Positions 48,252-56,630 of a stretch of 64,000 nt of DNA are shown piece after piece; positions within the stretch are counted from its first letter, which is position 1; each line of letters opens with the position of its first letter. The notes under the pieces are model-generated. The model ran no database searches, was not told the origin of the DNA, and saw nothing but the letters and a program-made list of their open reading frames with translations. The stretch is taken from the NCBI RefSeq assembly GCF_036231905.1, contig NZ_JAZARE010000009.1, positions 1 through 64,000 of the forward strand, read 5' to 3'. This DNA comes from CAMLIZ01 sp036231905 (GTDB lineage Bacteria > Pseudomonadota > Gammaproteobacteria > Burkholderiales > Burkholderiaceae_C). The position numbers and the translations under genes were made by a program.

Positions 48252-49559
48252 CTAACGCAGCCGTGCGGGATCGATGCGCAGGTCCTGGGCCACCAGGCCC
48301 TGGCCATACACGCTGTCGCGGCCCGGCGCGCCCAGGTCCAGCGCCTCGGCGCTGAGTGCGGCAACCGCCCGTTCCGCGGCGGCCGGGTCCAGCGTGCGCA
48401 GCCGGCGCGCCAGCAGGCCGGCCACCAGCGGCGCGGCGAACGAGGTGCCGCGGGCGGTGCCGAAGGGCCGGTCCGCGCCCGCCACGGCCATCTCGGAACC
48501 CGGTGCGGCCAGCGCCACCTGCGGCCCTTGCGCCGCTTCGGGCAGCACACGCTGGTGTGCGTCCACGCCAGTCACGCCCAACACGCCGGCATACGCAGCG
48601 GGGTACAGCGGCGGCGCCGCCGGGCCGTCATTGCCTACGGCGGCCACCAGCACATGGCCACGCGCCTGCAGGGTGCGCACCGCCTGTTCCAGCAGCCGGT
48701 TCGGCGGGCCGACCAGGCTGAGGTTGATGACCGGCACCTGCTCCTGCGCCAGCCAGGCGAGCGCACGCAACACCGACTGCAGGCTGCCGTTGGCGGGCGA
48801 GCCGCAGTAGATATCGGCGGCATACAAGGTGGCCCCGGGTACGGCGCCGCCGAAGCCACGGGCATGGCCCACCAGCAGCGAGGCCACCGCGGTGCCATGT
48901 GCATCAGCCGGTGCAGCGCGCTCGCAGCCGGCGCTCACGATGCGGGCGTCGCGCAGTGCGACGTGGCGGGTGTCCACACCGCCATCGACCAGCCCGACGC
49001 GTGGGCCGGCCGCGGGGCCGCTGGAAGATATGGCCGACGGGCTCGTCGGTGCAGAGCCGCCCGCCACGCTGCCAGCCGGCAGGTACAGGTGATTGAAGTC
49101 CTCCGCCGCCTGCGGATCCAGCGCACGCAGCATGGCCAGCGCGGCCGCGGTACCCACGCCCGCAGGCGCCCGCAGCACCACCACGAAGGTGTCCAGCGCC
49201 GCCAGCCGCTCCTCGCGCGCCACCTGGAAGCCCGCCGCCTGGGCCGCTTCCAGCAGCGCCACCGAGGGTGAACTCAGCACCACCTCGCCGCGCACGATCG
49301 GGTGGCCCTGCGGGTCGCGCTCCAGCCGCCGCGGCTCGCGCTGCAGCAGCTCGTCCACCAGGTTGCGGCGCAGGTCCAGCAGGTTGGTGGGTGCGAGTGC
49401 CGGCAGCACCCGTTGCACCGGCGCCTGCACCGCAGTCGGCAGCTGCGGCAGGTTGGGTACGGGCAGCCCGCGCAGTTGGGCCCGGGCCGGCATGACCAGC
49501 AGCAGGCCGGCGGCCAGGGCAGCGCCACAGCGCAGGAGCAAGGAGAAGGCAGAGGGCAT
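48252..49559 (-). CDS. Exported S8 (subtilisin-like) serine protease
   Basis: A 435-residue protein with a signal peptide (MPSAFSLLLRCGAALAAGLL, ending near ARAQ at residue 28). A predicted prosegment runs to about residue 180. The catalytic triad is Asp192 in GLVDGGVDTRH, His221 in ADAHGTAVASLLVG and Ser373 in GTARGTSFAAPLVAG, with the oxyanion Asn310 in AVGNDGP. Compared with classic subtilases the domain is shortened at the C-terminus. It diverges from an ECF sigma/anti-sigma pair by 53 bases. This order is found repeatedly in Burkholderiales and suggests that the sigma factor controls the protease, but that is inference. Confidence 0.92.
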   Translation of the reverse strand: MPSAFSLLLRCGAALAAGLLLVMPARAQLRGLPVPNLPQLPTAVQAPVQRVLPALAPTNLLDLRRNLVDELLQREPRRLERDPQGHPIVRGEVVLSSPSVALLEAAQAAGFQVAREERLAALDTFVVVLRAPAGVGTAAALAMLRALDPQAAEDFNHLYLPAGSVAGGSAPTSPSAISSSGPAAGPRVGLVDGGVDTRHVALRDARIVSAGCERAAPADAHGTAVASLLVGHARGFGGAVPGATLYAADIYCGSPANGSLQSVLRALAWLAQEQVPVINLSLVGPPNRLLEQAVRTLQARGHVLVAAVGNDGPAAPPLYPAAYAGVLGVTGVDAHQRVLPEAAQGPQVALAAPGSEMAVAGADRPFGTARGTSFAAPLVAGLLARRLRTLDPAAAERAVAALSAEALDLGAPGRDSVYGQGLVAQDLRIDPARLR

Positions 49560-49583
49560 GGCGGTCAGGTTAGCGTGCGCATC

Positions 49584-49640
49584 GAACGCGTCAGACAAAG
49601 AACGTTGCAGCCATGGAAGAAAATCCCTCGCTCCAGCGTT
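49584..49640 (+). promoter_or_regulatory. Possible ECF-type promoters of the sigma-factor gene
   Basis: Two pairs resemble ECF -35 and -10 elements: GAAC (49584-49587) with CGTT (49603-49606), spaced 15 bases, and GGAA (49615-49618) with CGTT (49637-49640), spaced 18 bases. The second would place the start of transcription 20 or so bases ahead of an ATG at 49664. Neither is a strong match, and both fall in the short divergent region. Confidence 0.25.
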
Positions 49641-50158
49641 CTTTCCTTCAAGACAACGACACGATGACGCCCGAGGCCGACCGCCTGCGCGACGAACTGG
49701 TGAGCCTGCTGCCGCGCCTGCGCCGCTTCGGGCGCGCCCTCACGCGCCATCGTGACGATGCCGACGACCTGGTGCAGGTGGCCATCGAACGCGCGCTCAA
49801 CCGCGCCGACCAGTGGCAGGCGGGCACCCGACTCGACAGCTGGCTGTTTCGCATCATGAAGAACGCTTGGATCGATGAAATCAGGGCGCGCACCCGGCGC
49901 GACGACCTGCTGCTGCCTGAAGAGGCCGGCGAACACGTGGGCGTGAACGCGATGGACGCGCATGCCGACGCGCTGGCGGTCCAGCAGGCCATGGCCCGGC
50001 TGAACGAGGACCAGCGTGTCGCCGTGGCGCTGGTGCTGGTGGAAGGCCTGCCCTACAAGGAGGCGGCCGAAGTGCTGGACATTCCGATCGGCACGCTCAC
50101 CAGCCGCATTGCGCGGGCGCGCGAGGCGCTGCAGGCCCAGCTGGGCGGTGCGTTGTGA
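49613..50158 (+). CDS. ECF-family RNA polymerase sigma factor
   Basis: A 181-residue sigma factor with region 2 (about residues 25-95: ALTRHRDDADDLVQVAIERA and WLFRIMKNAWIDEIRAR) and region 4 (about 118-175: LNEDQRVAVALVLVEGLPYK, IPIGTLTSRIARAREAL). The first 17 residues are not typical, so an ATG at 49664 giving a 164-residue protein is an alternative; a better promoter candidate also favours it. It overlaps the anti-sigma gene by four bases (GTGA). No extra domain was seen, so it is the basic group that is held by a membrane anti-sigma factor. Confidence 0.92.
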   Translation: MEENPSLQRSFLQDNDTMTPEADRLRDELVSLLPRLRRFGRALTRHRDDADDLVQVAIERALNRADQWQAGTRLDSWLFRIMKNAWIDEIRARTRRDDLLLPEEAGEHVGVNAMDAHADALAVQQAMARLNEDQRVAVALVLVEGLPYKEAAEVLDIPIGTLTSRIARAREALQAQLGGAL

Positions 50159-50808
50159 AGGACGAAGCCATGAACGACCATCCCACCCCGGCCGACGACG
50201 AGCTCACCCGCCGCCTGCGTGCCGCTTATGACCCGGTGCTGGACGAGCCCGTGCCCGACCGGTTGCTGGCCGCGCTGCAGCGCCCGGCCACGCCCAAGGT
50301 GGTGGACCTGGCGGCCGCCCGTGAGCAGCGCGCGCCTCGCCGCTTGGGCGGCTGGCCGACATGGATGGGCATGGCGGCCAGCGTGGCGCTGGGTGTGTTC
50401 GTCGGCCAGCGGCTGCTGCCGGCCGCGGCCCAGCCCGCAATGGTCGCCGCCGAAGGCGGGCGCTGGGTCGCCACCGCGCAGCTCGCCGAGTCGCTGGACA
50501 CGCGGACGGCGCAGCAGGCGGCCGGTGCACCGGTGCAACTGGGCGTGAGCTTCCTCGCCAAGGATGGGGGTTACTGCCGCAGCTTCAGCCTGCCCGCCGA
50601 CGCCATGGCCGGGCTGGCGTGCCGGCGCGGCGCCCAGTGGGAGCTGCAGGTGCTGGCCAGGGCGGAAGCGGCAGGCGGCACCTTCCGCCAGGCCGGCAGC
50701 GCCATGCCGCCCGCCGTGCTGCAGGCGATTGATCAGCGTGTGGCCACGCCGCTGGACGCGGCCGGCGAACAGCAGGCGATGCAGCGGCGCTGGGCGCCAG
50801 TGCGCTGA
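50155..50808 (+). CDS. Membrane anti-sigma factor for the ECF sigma
   Basis: A 217-residue protein with a cytoplasmic N-terminal region (residues 1-65; DELTRRLRAAYDPVLDEPVP), one membrane helix (about 68-90, PTWMGMAASVALGVFVGQRL) and a periplasmic part of about 125 residues with two cysteines. This is the layout of anti-sigma factors paired with ECF sigmas. It starts with GTG at 50155 inside the sigma stop codon, or with ATG at 50170. The periplasmic part probably senses an envelope signal; there is no zinc-binding HxxxCxxC motif, so it is not of the ZAS type. Confidence 0.85.
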   Translation: MKDEAMNDHPTPADDELTRRLRAAYDPVLDEPVPDRLLAALQRPATPKVVDLAAAREQRAPRRLGGWPTWMGMAASVALGVFVGQRLLPAAAQPAMVAAEGGRWVATAQLAESLDTRTAQQAAGAPVQLGVSFLAKDGGYCRSFSLPADAMAGLACRRGAQWELQVLARAEAAGGTFRQAGSAMPPAVLQAIDQRVATPLDAAGEQQAMQRRWAPVR

Positions 50809-50879
50809 ACCCTTGCACGGCGCCGCACAAGCCCCTGGCGCGCCGCGCATCCGCGCTGCGCGCGGTCTGCGCCCTTGCC

Positions 50880-51956
50880 TCAGGCGCCACCCAGGCTGAG
50901 CTGCAGCCCCACCCAGGCCACCGCCAGCTCGGTGCGCACGGCCACCAGCGCGTCCACCTCGGCCAGCAGGCGGGCGGTGCGTTCGGCCACCGCGATGTCG
51001 CCCGCGGTGCCGGCGGCGCTGCGTTCGCGCGCGGCCTGAAGCTCCAGCTCGCCGGCGTGCACGGTGGCGGCCAACGCAGCGCAGCGGCGCTCCGCCGCCT
51101 GCAGCAGCTGCAAGCGCTGCGCCACATCCTCCGCGGCGCTGGTCAGCGTGGCGGCCAGCGGGCTGGGTGGCTGCTCGGCCGTGGGCTGCCCGGCCGGCCA
51201 GGCCGGCGCCATCGGGGTGATCCAGCCGCTCAGCAGCTGCGCCGCTTCGCGCGCCCCCGCACCGTCGCCCGACAGTCGTTGCCACTGCGCGGCCTCCAGC
51301 TGCGCCAGGCGCACGTCCGCGCGCCCCAGCAGCAGCGCCATCGGCAGGCGCGCCGGCACCCGGGCATGGAACTGGGGCAGCCGGGGTTCGGTAAGCGCCA
51401 GGCGCAAGCTGGCATGGGCCTGCCCCCCGGGCGCTTCGGTCAGCTGGGCCAGCAGCTCGGCATACCGTTCGCGCTGGGCCAGGTAGTGCTGCCCGATCGC
51501 GGCGGTGGCCTGCTGGCGGCGCGTGATCTCCTCCAGCAGCGCGCCGGTGTCCCGGGTGGGGGCGGAGGCGGCCAAGGCACTGCGCTCCTGCGCCAGTGTG
51601 TCGGCCAGGTCAGCCGCCAGCGCGGCCCGCGCGCCATAGGCGCGCATGCCGATGAAAGCGAGCACCACCTGGGCGCTTGGGGGCAGGGTGGCCTGTGGGT
51701 TGTGCACTGCCGGGGTGCTGCGGGCGGCAGCCGGGCTGGTGGCCGCTGTGCGCTGCACCAGCCGGTCCAGCTCGGGCTCTTCAAAGGCCGCCCACCAGCG
51801 GTTGGCGCTGGGGGATGGGCTGGGCACAGCGGCTGGCGCCGCGGCACCGGGGGCGCTGCTTTCAGCGGCGGCCAGGGCGCCTGCGCTGAGCAGCAGGCCG
51901 GTGAGCGCGGCAGCGGCCAGGGTGGTCCAGCCTGCGGGGCGGTGCTTGGGCAGCAT
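50880..51956 (-). CDS. Short TolC/NodT-like outer-membrane efflux protein, orphan
   Basis: This 358-residue protein has a signal peptide (residues 1-30, LAAAALTGLLLSAGALA) and then the RWWAAFEEPELDRLVQRT opening of NodT-type outer-membrane factors. Later the LPQFHARVPARLPMALLLGR segment followed by ADVRLAQLEAA matches the second-repeat landmark. Most of the family are 450-500 residues; this one lacks parts of both helical repeats and the beta-barrel strands are hard to see. No RND, MFP or ABC partner is adjacent. It might be decaying or have taken on another role. The ATG at 51956 was preferred over 51962, with GAGGGA upstream at the better distance. Confidence 0.6.
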   Translation of the reverse strand: MLPKHRPAGWTTLAAAALTGLLLSAGALAAAESSAPGAAAPAAVPSPSPSANRWWAAFEEPELDRLVQRTAATSPAAARSTPAVHNPQATLPPSAQVVLAFIGMRAYGARAALAADLADTLAQERSALAASAPTRDTGALLEEITRRQQATAAIGQHYLAQRERYAELLAQLTEAPGGQAHASLRLALTEPRLPQFHARVPARLPMALLLGRADVRLAQLEAAQWQRLSGDGAGAREAAQLLSGWITPMAPAWPAGQPTAEQPPSPLAATLTSAAEDVAQRLQLLQAAERRCAALAATVHAGELELQAARERSAAGTAGDIAVAERTARLLAEVDALVAVRTELAVAWVGLQLSLGGA

Positions 51957-52053
51957 CGGCATTCCCTCGGATCGTTGTGATCCGCCGACTCTGCCCACCG
52001 CGTGTGGCTGCCCGCCTGCTGAAGTGTCAAGCAACGTAAAGCGGCGGCCGGGT

Positions 52054-53070
52054 TCAGAACCCTTCCAGCACCACCTTGCCGCGCGACTGCCCGCTCTCGA
52101 TCAGCGCGTGTGCCTGCCTGAGGTTGGCGGCGTTGATGCGGCCGCCATGCTGGGCCAGCGTGCTCCTGACCAGGCCGTCGTCCACCAGGCGCGCCAGTTC
52201 GCCGAGCAGCCGGCCTTGCGCGGCCATGTCGGGTGTCTGGAACAGCGAGCGGGTGAACATCATTTCCCAGTGCAGCGACAGGCTTTTGCGCTTGAGCGCG
52301 GTCACGTCCAGCGGGGTTTCGGGATCGTCGATCAGCGCCAGCCGGCCCTGCGGCGCCAGCGCCTCGATCAGCTGCGGCCAGTGCTGTGCGGTGTGGGTGA
52401 GCGAGGCCACGTACTGCACCGGCGCCAGGCCCAGCCGGGTGAGCTCCGCCGCGATCGGCTGGCGGTGGTCGATCACGTGGTGCGCACCCAGCGAGCGCAC
52501 CCATGCCTGGCTTTCCGGCCGCGCCGCAGTGCCGATGACGGTGAGCGTGGTCAACCGGCGCGCCAGCTGCACGAGGATGGAGCCCACGCCCCCGGCCGCG
52601 CCCACCACCAGCAGCGCACCGCCGCTGCCCGCCTTGCCGGGCGCCACGCCGAGCCGGTCGAACAGCAGTTCCCAGGCGGTGATCGCGGTCAGCGGCAAGG
52701 CGGCCGCTTCGGCAAAGCCCAGGCTGGCCGGCATGGGCGCGGCGATGCGGGCGTCCACCCGCTGCAGCTCGCTGTTGCTGCCGGGCCGGTCGATCGCGCC
52801 GGCGTACCAGACGCGGTCGCCCGGCTGGAAGCCGGTGACCTGGTCGCCCACGGCGCGCACCACGCCGGCCGCGTCCCAGCCCAGCACCTTCCACTGGCCG
52901 GGCGGCGGGTTGGTGCTGCGCCGGACCTTGGTGTCCACCGGGTTGACCGACACCGCCTTCACTTCGACCAGCAGGTCGTGGCCGGTGGCGACCGGATCGG
53001 GCAGGTCGATGTCCAGCAGCGCCTCGGCGTGCTGGGTGGGCTGGGCTTGCTGGTAGGCGACGGCTTTCAT
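52054..53070 (-). CDS. Zinc-type alcohol dehydrogenase-like/quinone oxidoreductase (MDR family)
   Basis: A 338-residue medium-chain reductase. Features are the GroES-like N-terminal domain (VKAVSVNPVDTKVRRS, LGWDAAGVVRAVGDQV), a Rossmann domain with VVGAAGGVGSILVQLARRLT for NADPH, and a C-terminal cap. The zinc-binding cysteines of true alcohol dehydrogenases are missing, as in the quinone-oxidoreductase and 2-alkenal reductase branch. The substrate is not known. It diverges from a LysR regulator by 100 bases, a common pair in which the regulator controls the reductase. Confidence 0.9.
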   Translation of the reverse strand: MKAVAYQQAQPTQHAEALLDIDLPDPVATGHDLLVEVKAVSVNPVDTKVRRSTNPPPGQWKVLGWDAAGVVRAVGDQVTGFQPGDRVWYAGAIDRPGSNSELQRVDARIAAPMPASLGFAEAAALPLTAITAWELLFDRLGVAPGKAGSGGALLVVGAAGGVGSILVQLARRLTTLTVIGTAARPESQAWVRSLGAHHVIDHRQPIAAELTRLGLAPVQYVASLTHTAQHWPQLIEALAPQGRLALIDDPETPLDVTALKRKSLSLHWEMMFTRSLFQTPDMAAQGRLLGELARLVDDGLVRSTLAQHGGRINAANLRQAHALIESGQSRGKVVLEGF

Positions 53071-53123
53071 GGTGAAGGTCCTCTCGGTGCGAATAAGGGA
53101 TGCGTCATCGTGCTATGCGCCGT

Positions 53124-53170
53124 TTGAAAAAGCGGCTGTCGCGCGACTCTCTTTCAATAGACTGTTGAAA
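53124..53170 (+). promoter_or_regulatory. LysR operator: palindrome TTTCAA-N7-TTGAAA with an extra half-site
   Basis: TTTCAA (53152-53157) and TTGAAA (53165-53170) form a perfect inverted repeat that ends directly before the LysR ATG. A third TTGAAA half-site lies at 53124-53129. This matches the spacing of sites bound by LysR dimers next to their own genes. Regulation of the divergent reductase gene from the same site is likely. Confidence 0.75.
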
Positions 53171-54094
53171 ATGAAAGCGCTCCAAGACCTGCAGTTGTTT
53201 GTGCGCATCGCCGCCGCCGGCAGCCTGTCGGCCGCCGCACGCCAGCTGGGCCTCACCCCCGCAGCCGCCAGCGCCGCGCTGAAGCGGCTGGAGGCCGAGC
53301 TGCAGGCGCCGCTGTTCGTGCGCTCCACCCGCAGCCTGCGGCTCACGGCCGAGGGCGAGGCCTTTCTCTCGCACTGCCGCCAGGCGCTGCAGCTGCTGGA
53401 GGAGGGCCGCGAGGCCATCACCCAAGGGCAGGGCACGGTGCGCGGGCCGCTGCAGATCTCCGCACCGTCCGACCTGGGCCGGCAGCACCTGCTGGGCTGG
53501 CTGGACGCTTTCCAGGCCGAGCATCCGCAGCTGCAACTGCGCCTGCAGCTGTCCGATCGGCTGGCGCGCCTGCACCGCGAGCCGGTGGACGTGGCGCTGC
53601 GGTATGGCGAGCCGCCGGATTCGTCCCTGGTCGCCTTGCCGCTGGCGCCCGACAACCGGCGCGTGCTGTGCGCCTCACCCACCTACCTGGCGCACGCCGG
53701 CACGCCCCGGCATCCCGGCGAGCTGGCGCAGCACAACTGCCTCACCTTCCTGCTGGCCGACGAGCTCTACGACCGCTGGCGCTTCTGGCAGGACGGCCGC
53801 GAACTCGCGGTAACCGTGCAGGGCGACCGCAGCAGCGACGACGGCGAGGCGGTGCGGCGCTGGGCGCTGGCGCACCGCGGCATCGCCTACAAGTCCGCGC
53901 TCGACGTGGCCGACGACCTGCGCGCCGGCCGCCTGGTGGCGCTGTGCCCCGGTTGGCAGACCGAGCCCGCGCCGCTGGTGCTGGTGTGCGCCAGCCGGCG
54001 CCAGCTGAGCCTGGCCGTGCGGCGGCTGCGCGACGACCTGCTGCAGCGTTGCGGCGCCCTGTCCGCCGGCCTGCCCGCCGCCCTGCCCGGATAA
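53171..54094 (+). CDS. LysR-family transcriptional regulator
   Basis: A 307-residue LysR regulator with the helix-turn-helix in residues 3-60 (LQDLQLFVRIAAAGSLSAAA, LTPAAASAALKRLEAELQAP) and an effector domain. The start ATG at 53171 directly follows a perfect palindrome and fits the family, while a longer reading from 53069 does not. It is divergent from the MDR oxidoreductase gene and is followed by the flavoprotein gene at 54124, whose start lies 29 bases beyond its stop and may be co-transcribed. Confidence 0.93.
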   Translation: MKALQDLQLFVRIAAAGSLSAAARQLGLTPAAASAALKRLEAELQAPLFVRSTRSLRLTAEGEAFLSHCRQALQLLEEGREAITQGQGTVRGPLQISAPSDLGRQHLLGWLDAFQAEHPQLQLRLQLSDRLARLHREPVDVALRYGEPPDSSLVALPLAPDNRRVLCASPTYLAHAGTPRHPGELAQHNCLTFLLADELYDRWRFWQDGRELAVTVQGDRSSDDGEAVRRWALAHRGIAYKSALDVADDLRAGRLVALCPGWQTEPAPLVLVCASRRQLSLAVRRLRDDLLQRCGALSAGLPAALPG

Positions 54095-54123
54095 TGCGCG
54101 ACGCTTTTCATCCCCCACCCACC

Positions 54124-55359
54124 ATGAGTTCCGAGTCTTCCGTGTCCGTTCCGGCCCAGTGCGACGTGCTGGTGGTGGGCGCCGGCCCCGCCGGCAGCGC
54201 CTGTGCGCAGCTGCTGGCCCAGCGTGGCCTGCACGTGGTGCTGGCCGACCAGCACACCTTTCCGCGCGACAAGACCTGCGGCGACGGCCTGATCCCCGAT
54301 TCGCATGCGGCGCTCAAGCGCCTGGGGGTGTTCGATGAGGTGATGCAGCACGCGCAGCCGGCCCGGCATGTGGGCTGCATCGGCCCGCGCGGCGGGCGCA
54401 TCGACGTGCCGGGCGCGCTGGCGGTGCTGCCGCGGCGCGTGCTGGACGACATCCTTTGCCGCTCCGCGCAGCGTGCGGGTGCCAAGCCGCTGATGCCGGC
54501 GCGCTTCGAGGCGCCGATCGAGGAAGGCGGCCGCGTGGTGGGCGCGCGCCTGAAGGTGGGCGACGCCAGCCAGGAGATCCGTGCGCGCTGGGTGGTGTTG
54601 GCCACCGGCGCGGTGCCGCAGGCGATGCTGGCCGCGGGCCTGTGCGAACGCCGCACCCCCAGCGGCGTGGCCTTGCGCGGTTATGTGAAGAACGACGCGA
54701 TGGTGGGCCGCATCCAGGCGCTCGAGATCGTCTGGCACAAGAAGCTGCGCCCCGGCTACGGCTGGATCTTTCCCTGCCGCGACGGCGTGTTCAACATCGG
54801 CGTGGGCATCGTGCAAAGCCACAAGATCGAGAACGGCCGCGGCGCCATGCAGGACACCAACCTGCGCGACGTGTTCAAGGCCTTTTGCGACTTCTACGAG
54901 CCGGCGCGCGAGCTGATGGCCGGCGGCACGATGCAGGGTGAGCTCAAGGGTGCGCCGCTGCGCTGCACCCTGGAAGGCGCACGTTATTCACGCCCCGGCC
55001 TCATCGCCACCGGCGAGGCGGTGGGCAGCACCTATTCGTTCTCCGGCGAGGGCATCGGCAAGGCGCTGGAAACCGGCATGCTGGCCGCCGAAGCCTTGCT
55101 GCGCGGCCATGAGCAGCCACTGGACGAAGCGGCCGTGCGGGCCGAGTACGAACAGCGCCTGCTGGCCCTGAAGCCGCGTTTCGAACTCTATGAAAAGGCC
55201 AACAAGGTCAACGCCCATCCCTGGTTGGCCGACCTGCTGATCTGGCGCGCGAAGAAGAGCGAGCGCCTGCTGCGCCGCATGAGCGGCGTGCTCAACGAAA
55301 CCAGCAACCCCGGCCACCTGGTGAGCGTGAAGGGCATCACCCGGCTGTTTCTGGAGTAG
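54124..55359 (+). CDS. Geranylgeranyl reductase-family flavoprotein
   Basis: A 411-residue FAD-dependent oxidoreductase. The dinucleotide site is CDVLVVGAGPAGSACAQLLA (about residues 13-32), with the family marks KTCGDGLIP, VLPRRVLDDILCRSAQ and, near the end, GLIATGEAVGSTYSFSGEGI. Members reduce geranylgeranyl chains or other isoprenoids, but the group also includes enzymes of other pathways. The start ATG at 54124 was preferred; 54094 is possible. Its last 23 bases overlap the convergent metallopeptidase gene. Confidence 0.88.
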   Translation: MSSESSVSVPAQCDVLVVGAGPAGSACAQLLAQRGLHVVLADQHTFPRDKTCGDGLIPDSHAALKRLGVFDEVMQHAQPARHVGCIGPRGGRIDVPGALAVLPRRVLDDILCRSAQRAGAKPLMPARFEAPIEEGGRVVGARLKVGDASQEIRARWVVLATGAVPQAMLAAGLCERRTPSGVALRGYVKNDAMVGRIQALEIVWHKKLRPGYGWIFPCRDGVFNIGVGIVQSHKIENGRGAMQDTNLRDVFKAFCDFYEPARELMAGGTMQGELKGAPLRCTLEGARYSRPGLIATGEAVGSTYSFSGEGIGKALETGMLAAEALLRGHEQPLDEAAVRAEYEQRLLALKPRFELYEKANKVNAHPWLADLLIWRAKKSERLLRRMSGVLNETSNPGHLVSVKGITRLFLE

Positions 55360-56566
55360 CGGGTTTAGCGGGGAGGGCCGCTGCGTCCGCGCCTGCGGGC
55401 GCCGGCGGCGGCTGCTCACCATGCACGATCGCATGGATGAACTGCAGCTTGGCCACCGCCGGACGTGGCAGCACGAAAGGATAGAAGTCGTGCTGGCCCA
55501 TGCTGCGCGACATCTCGTTCAGCACCGCAGTGAGCTCCACCCAGGCGTTGAGGAAACCGAGGAAGGATTCGGCCTGCGGGTCGTCGGGCCGCCACAGCGC
55601 GTCCAGCGACCACGGTTCGGCCTCCATTTCCACCTCGTCGGCGTCGATGCCGAAGCTGAGCGCGGTGTCCACCGTGTCCACCATGTGCAGGTAGTGGGCC
55701 CAGGTTTCGGCCCAGTCCTCCCACGGGTGGCTGCTGGCATACGAGCTCACGAAACGCTGCGGCCAGTCGGGCGGGGGGCCCTGTTCGTAGTTGGCTTTCA
55801 GGCCGGCCGCATAGTCCTGTTGTTCGTCGCCGAACAGCGCGCGGAAGTGCGGCAGCCAGGCGCTGTCGCGCACCAGCCGGTCCCAGTAATAGTGGCCCAC
55901 CTCGTGGCGGAAGTGGCCCAGCAGGGTGCGATAGGGCTCGTGCAGCTGGGCCCGGATCTGCTCGCGCTTAGCGTCGTCGGCCTCTTCGATGTTGAGCGTG
56001 ATCACGCCATCGGCATGGCCGGTCATCACCGCCGGGCCCTCCGCCGGGGCCCGCAGGAAGTCGAAACACAGGCCGCGCTGCGGGTCCTCGGTCACCTTGG
56101 ATTGCACCGGCAGGTGCAGCGCGATCAACTGCGACACCATGCGCCGCTTGGCGCCTTCGATGCGGTTCCACAGCAGCTGGTTGTCCGGCAAGCTCAGGTC
56201 CGGGATGGTGCGGTTCAGGCGGCAGGCCACGCACAGGGGCGGCGCCGCCCTGCCGCGCGGGGCCACCGGGATCAGCCAGTTGCAGCCGGCGGCCGAGTCA
56301 AAGTTGCCGCAACGGCGGTAGCGCGGCGTGCGCATGCCGCTGCCATACAGCTTCCACTGGCCCTCGGGCCCCGCCGGGGCCAGCGGGATCACCTGCCCGC
56401 GCTCCGGCTCATACCCCAGCGCGGTGCCGCACGCCAGGCACTGGCTGTTGCGGAAGAACACCGGCCTGCCGCACTGGCAGCGGTAGGCGCGTGGCGTGGT
56501 CGGCCGCTTGTTCGGCTTCCAGGCCGAGCGCAGGCGGTCGGTCACGCTGTGGAATCGGGTGGCCAT
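55337..56566 (-). CDS. Zinc-ribbon putative zinc metallopeptidase
   Basis: A 409-residue protein. The N-terminal part has a zinc ribbon (Cys30/Cys32 and Cys43/Cys46 in YRCQCGRPV and SQCLACG) and a further set of cysteines near residues 86-115. The peptidase domain has HEVGH at residues 221-225 in HFRHEVGHYYWDRL, the pattern of gluzincins. The C-terminus is Ala/Pro-rich. The family (putative zinc-binding metallopeptidase, about 350-400 residues) has no confirmed substrate. It is convergent with the flavoprotein gene and divergent from yafJ. No signal peptide is present, so it should act in the cytoplasm. Confidence 0.88.
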   Translation of the reverse strand: MATRFHSVTDRLRSAWKPNKRPTTPRAYRCQCGRPVFFRNSQCLACGTALGYEPERGQVIPLAPAGPEGQWKLYGSGMRTPRYRRCGNFDSAAGCNWLIPVAPRGRAAPPLCVACRLNRTIPDLSLPDNQLLWNRIEGAKRRMVSQLIALHLPVQSKVTEDPQRGLCFDFLRAPAEGPAVMTGHADGVITLNIEEADDAKREQIRAQLHEPYRTLLGHFRHEVGHYYWDRLVRDSAWLPHFRALFGDEQQDYAAGLKANYEQGPPPDWPQRFVSSYASSHPWEDWAETWAHYLHMVDTVDTALSFGIDADEVEMEAEPWSLDALWRPDDPQAESFLGFLNAWVELTAVLNEMSRSMGQHDFYPFVLPRPAVAKLQFIHAIVHGEQPPPAPAGADAAALPAKPATPETAG

Positions 56567-56630
56567 GGGTGTGTGGGTGGGGCGGTGTTTGCCCTAGACT
56601 GAATCGGTCGCCAGTCCTACAGCGCAAGCC

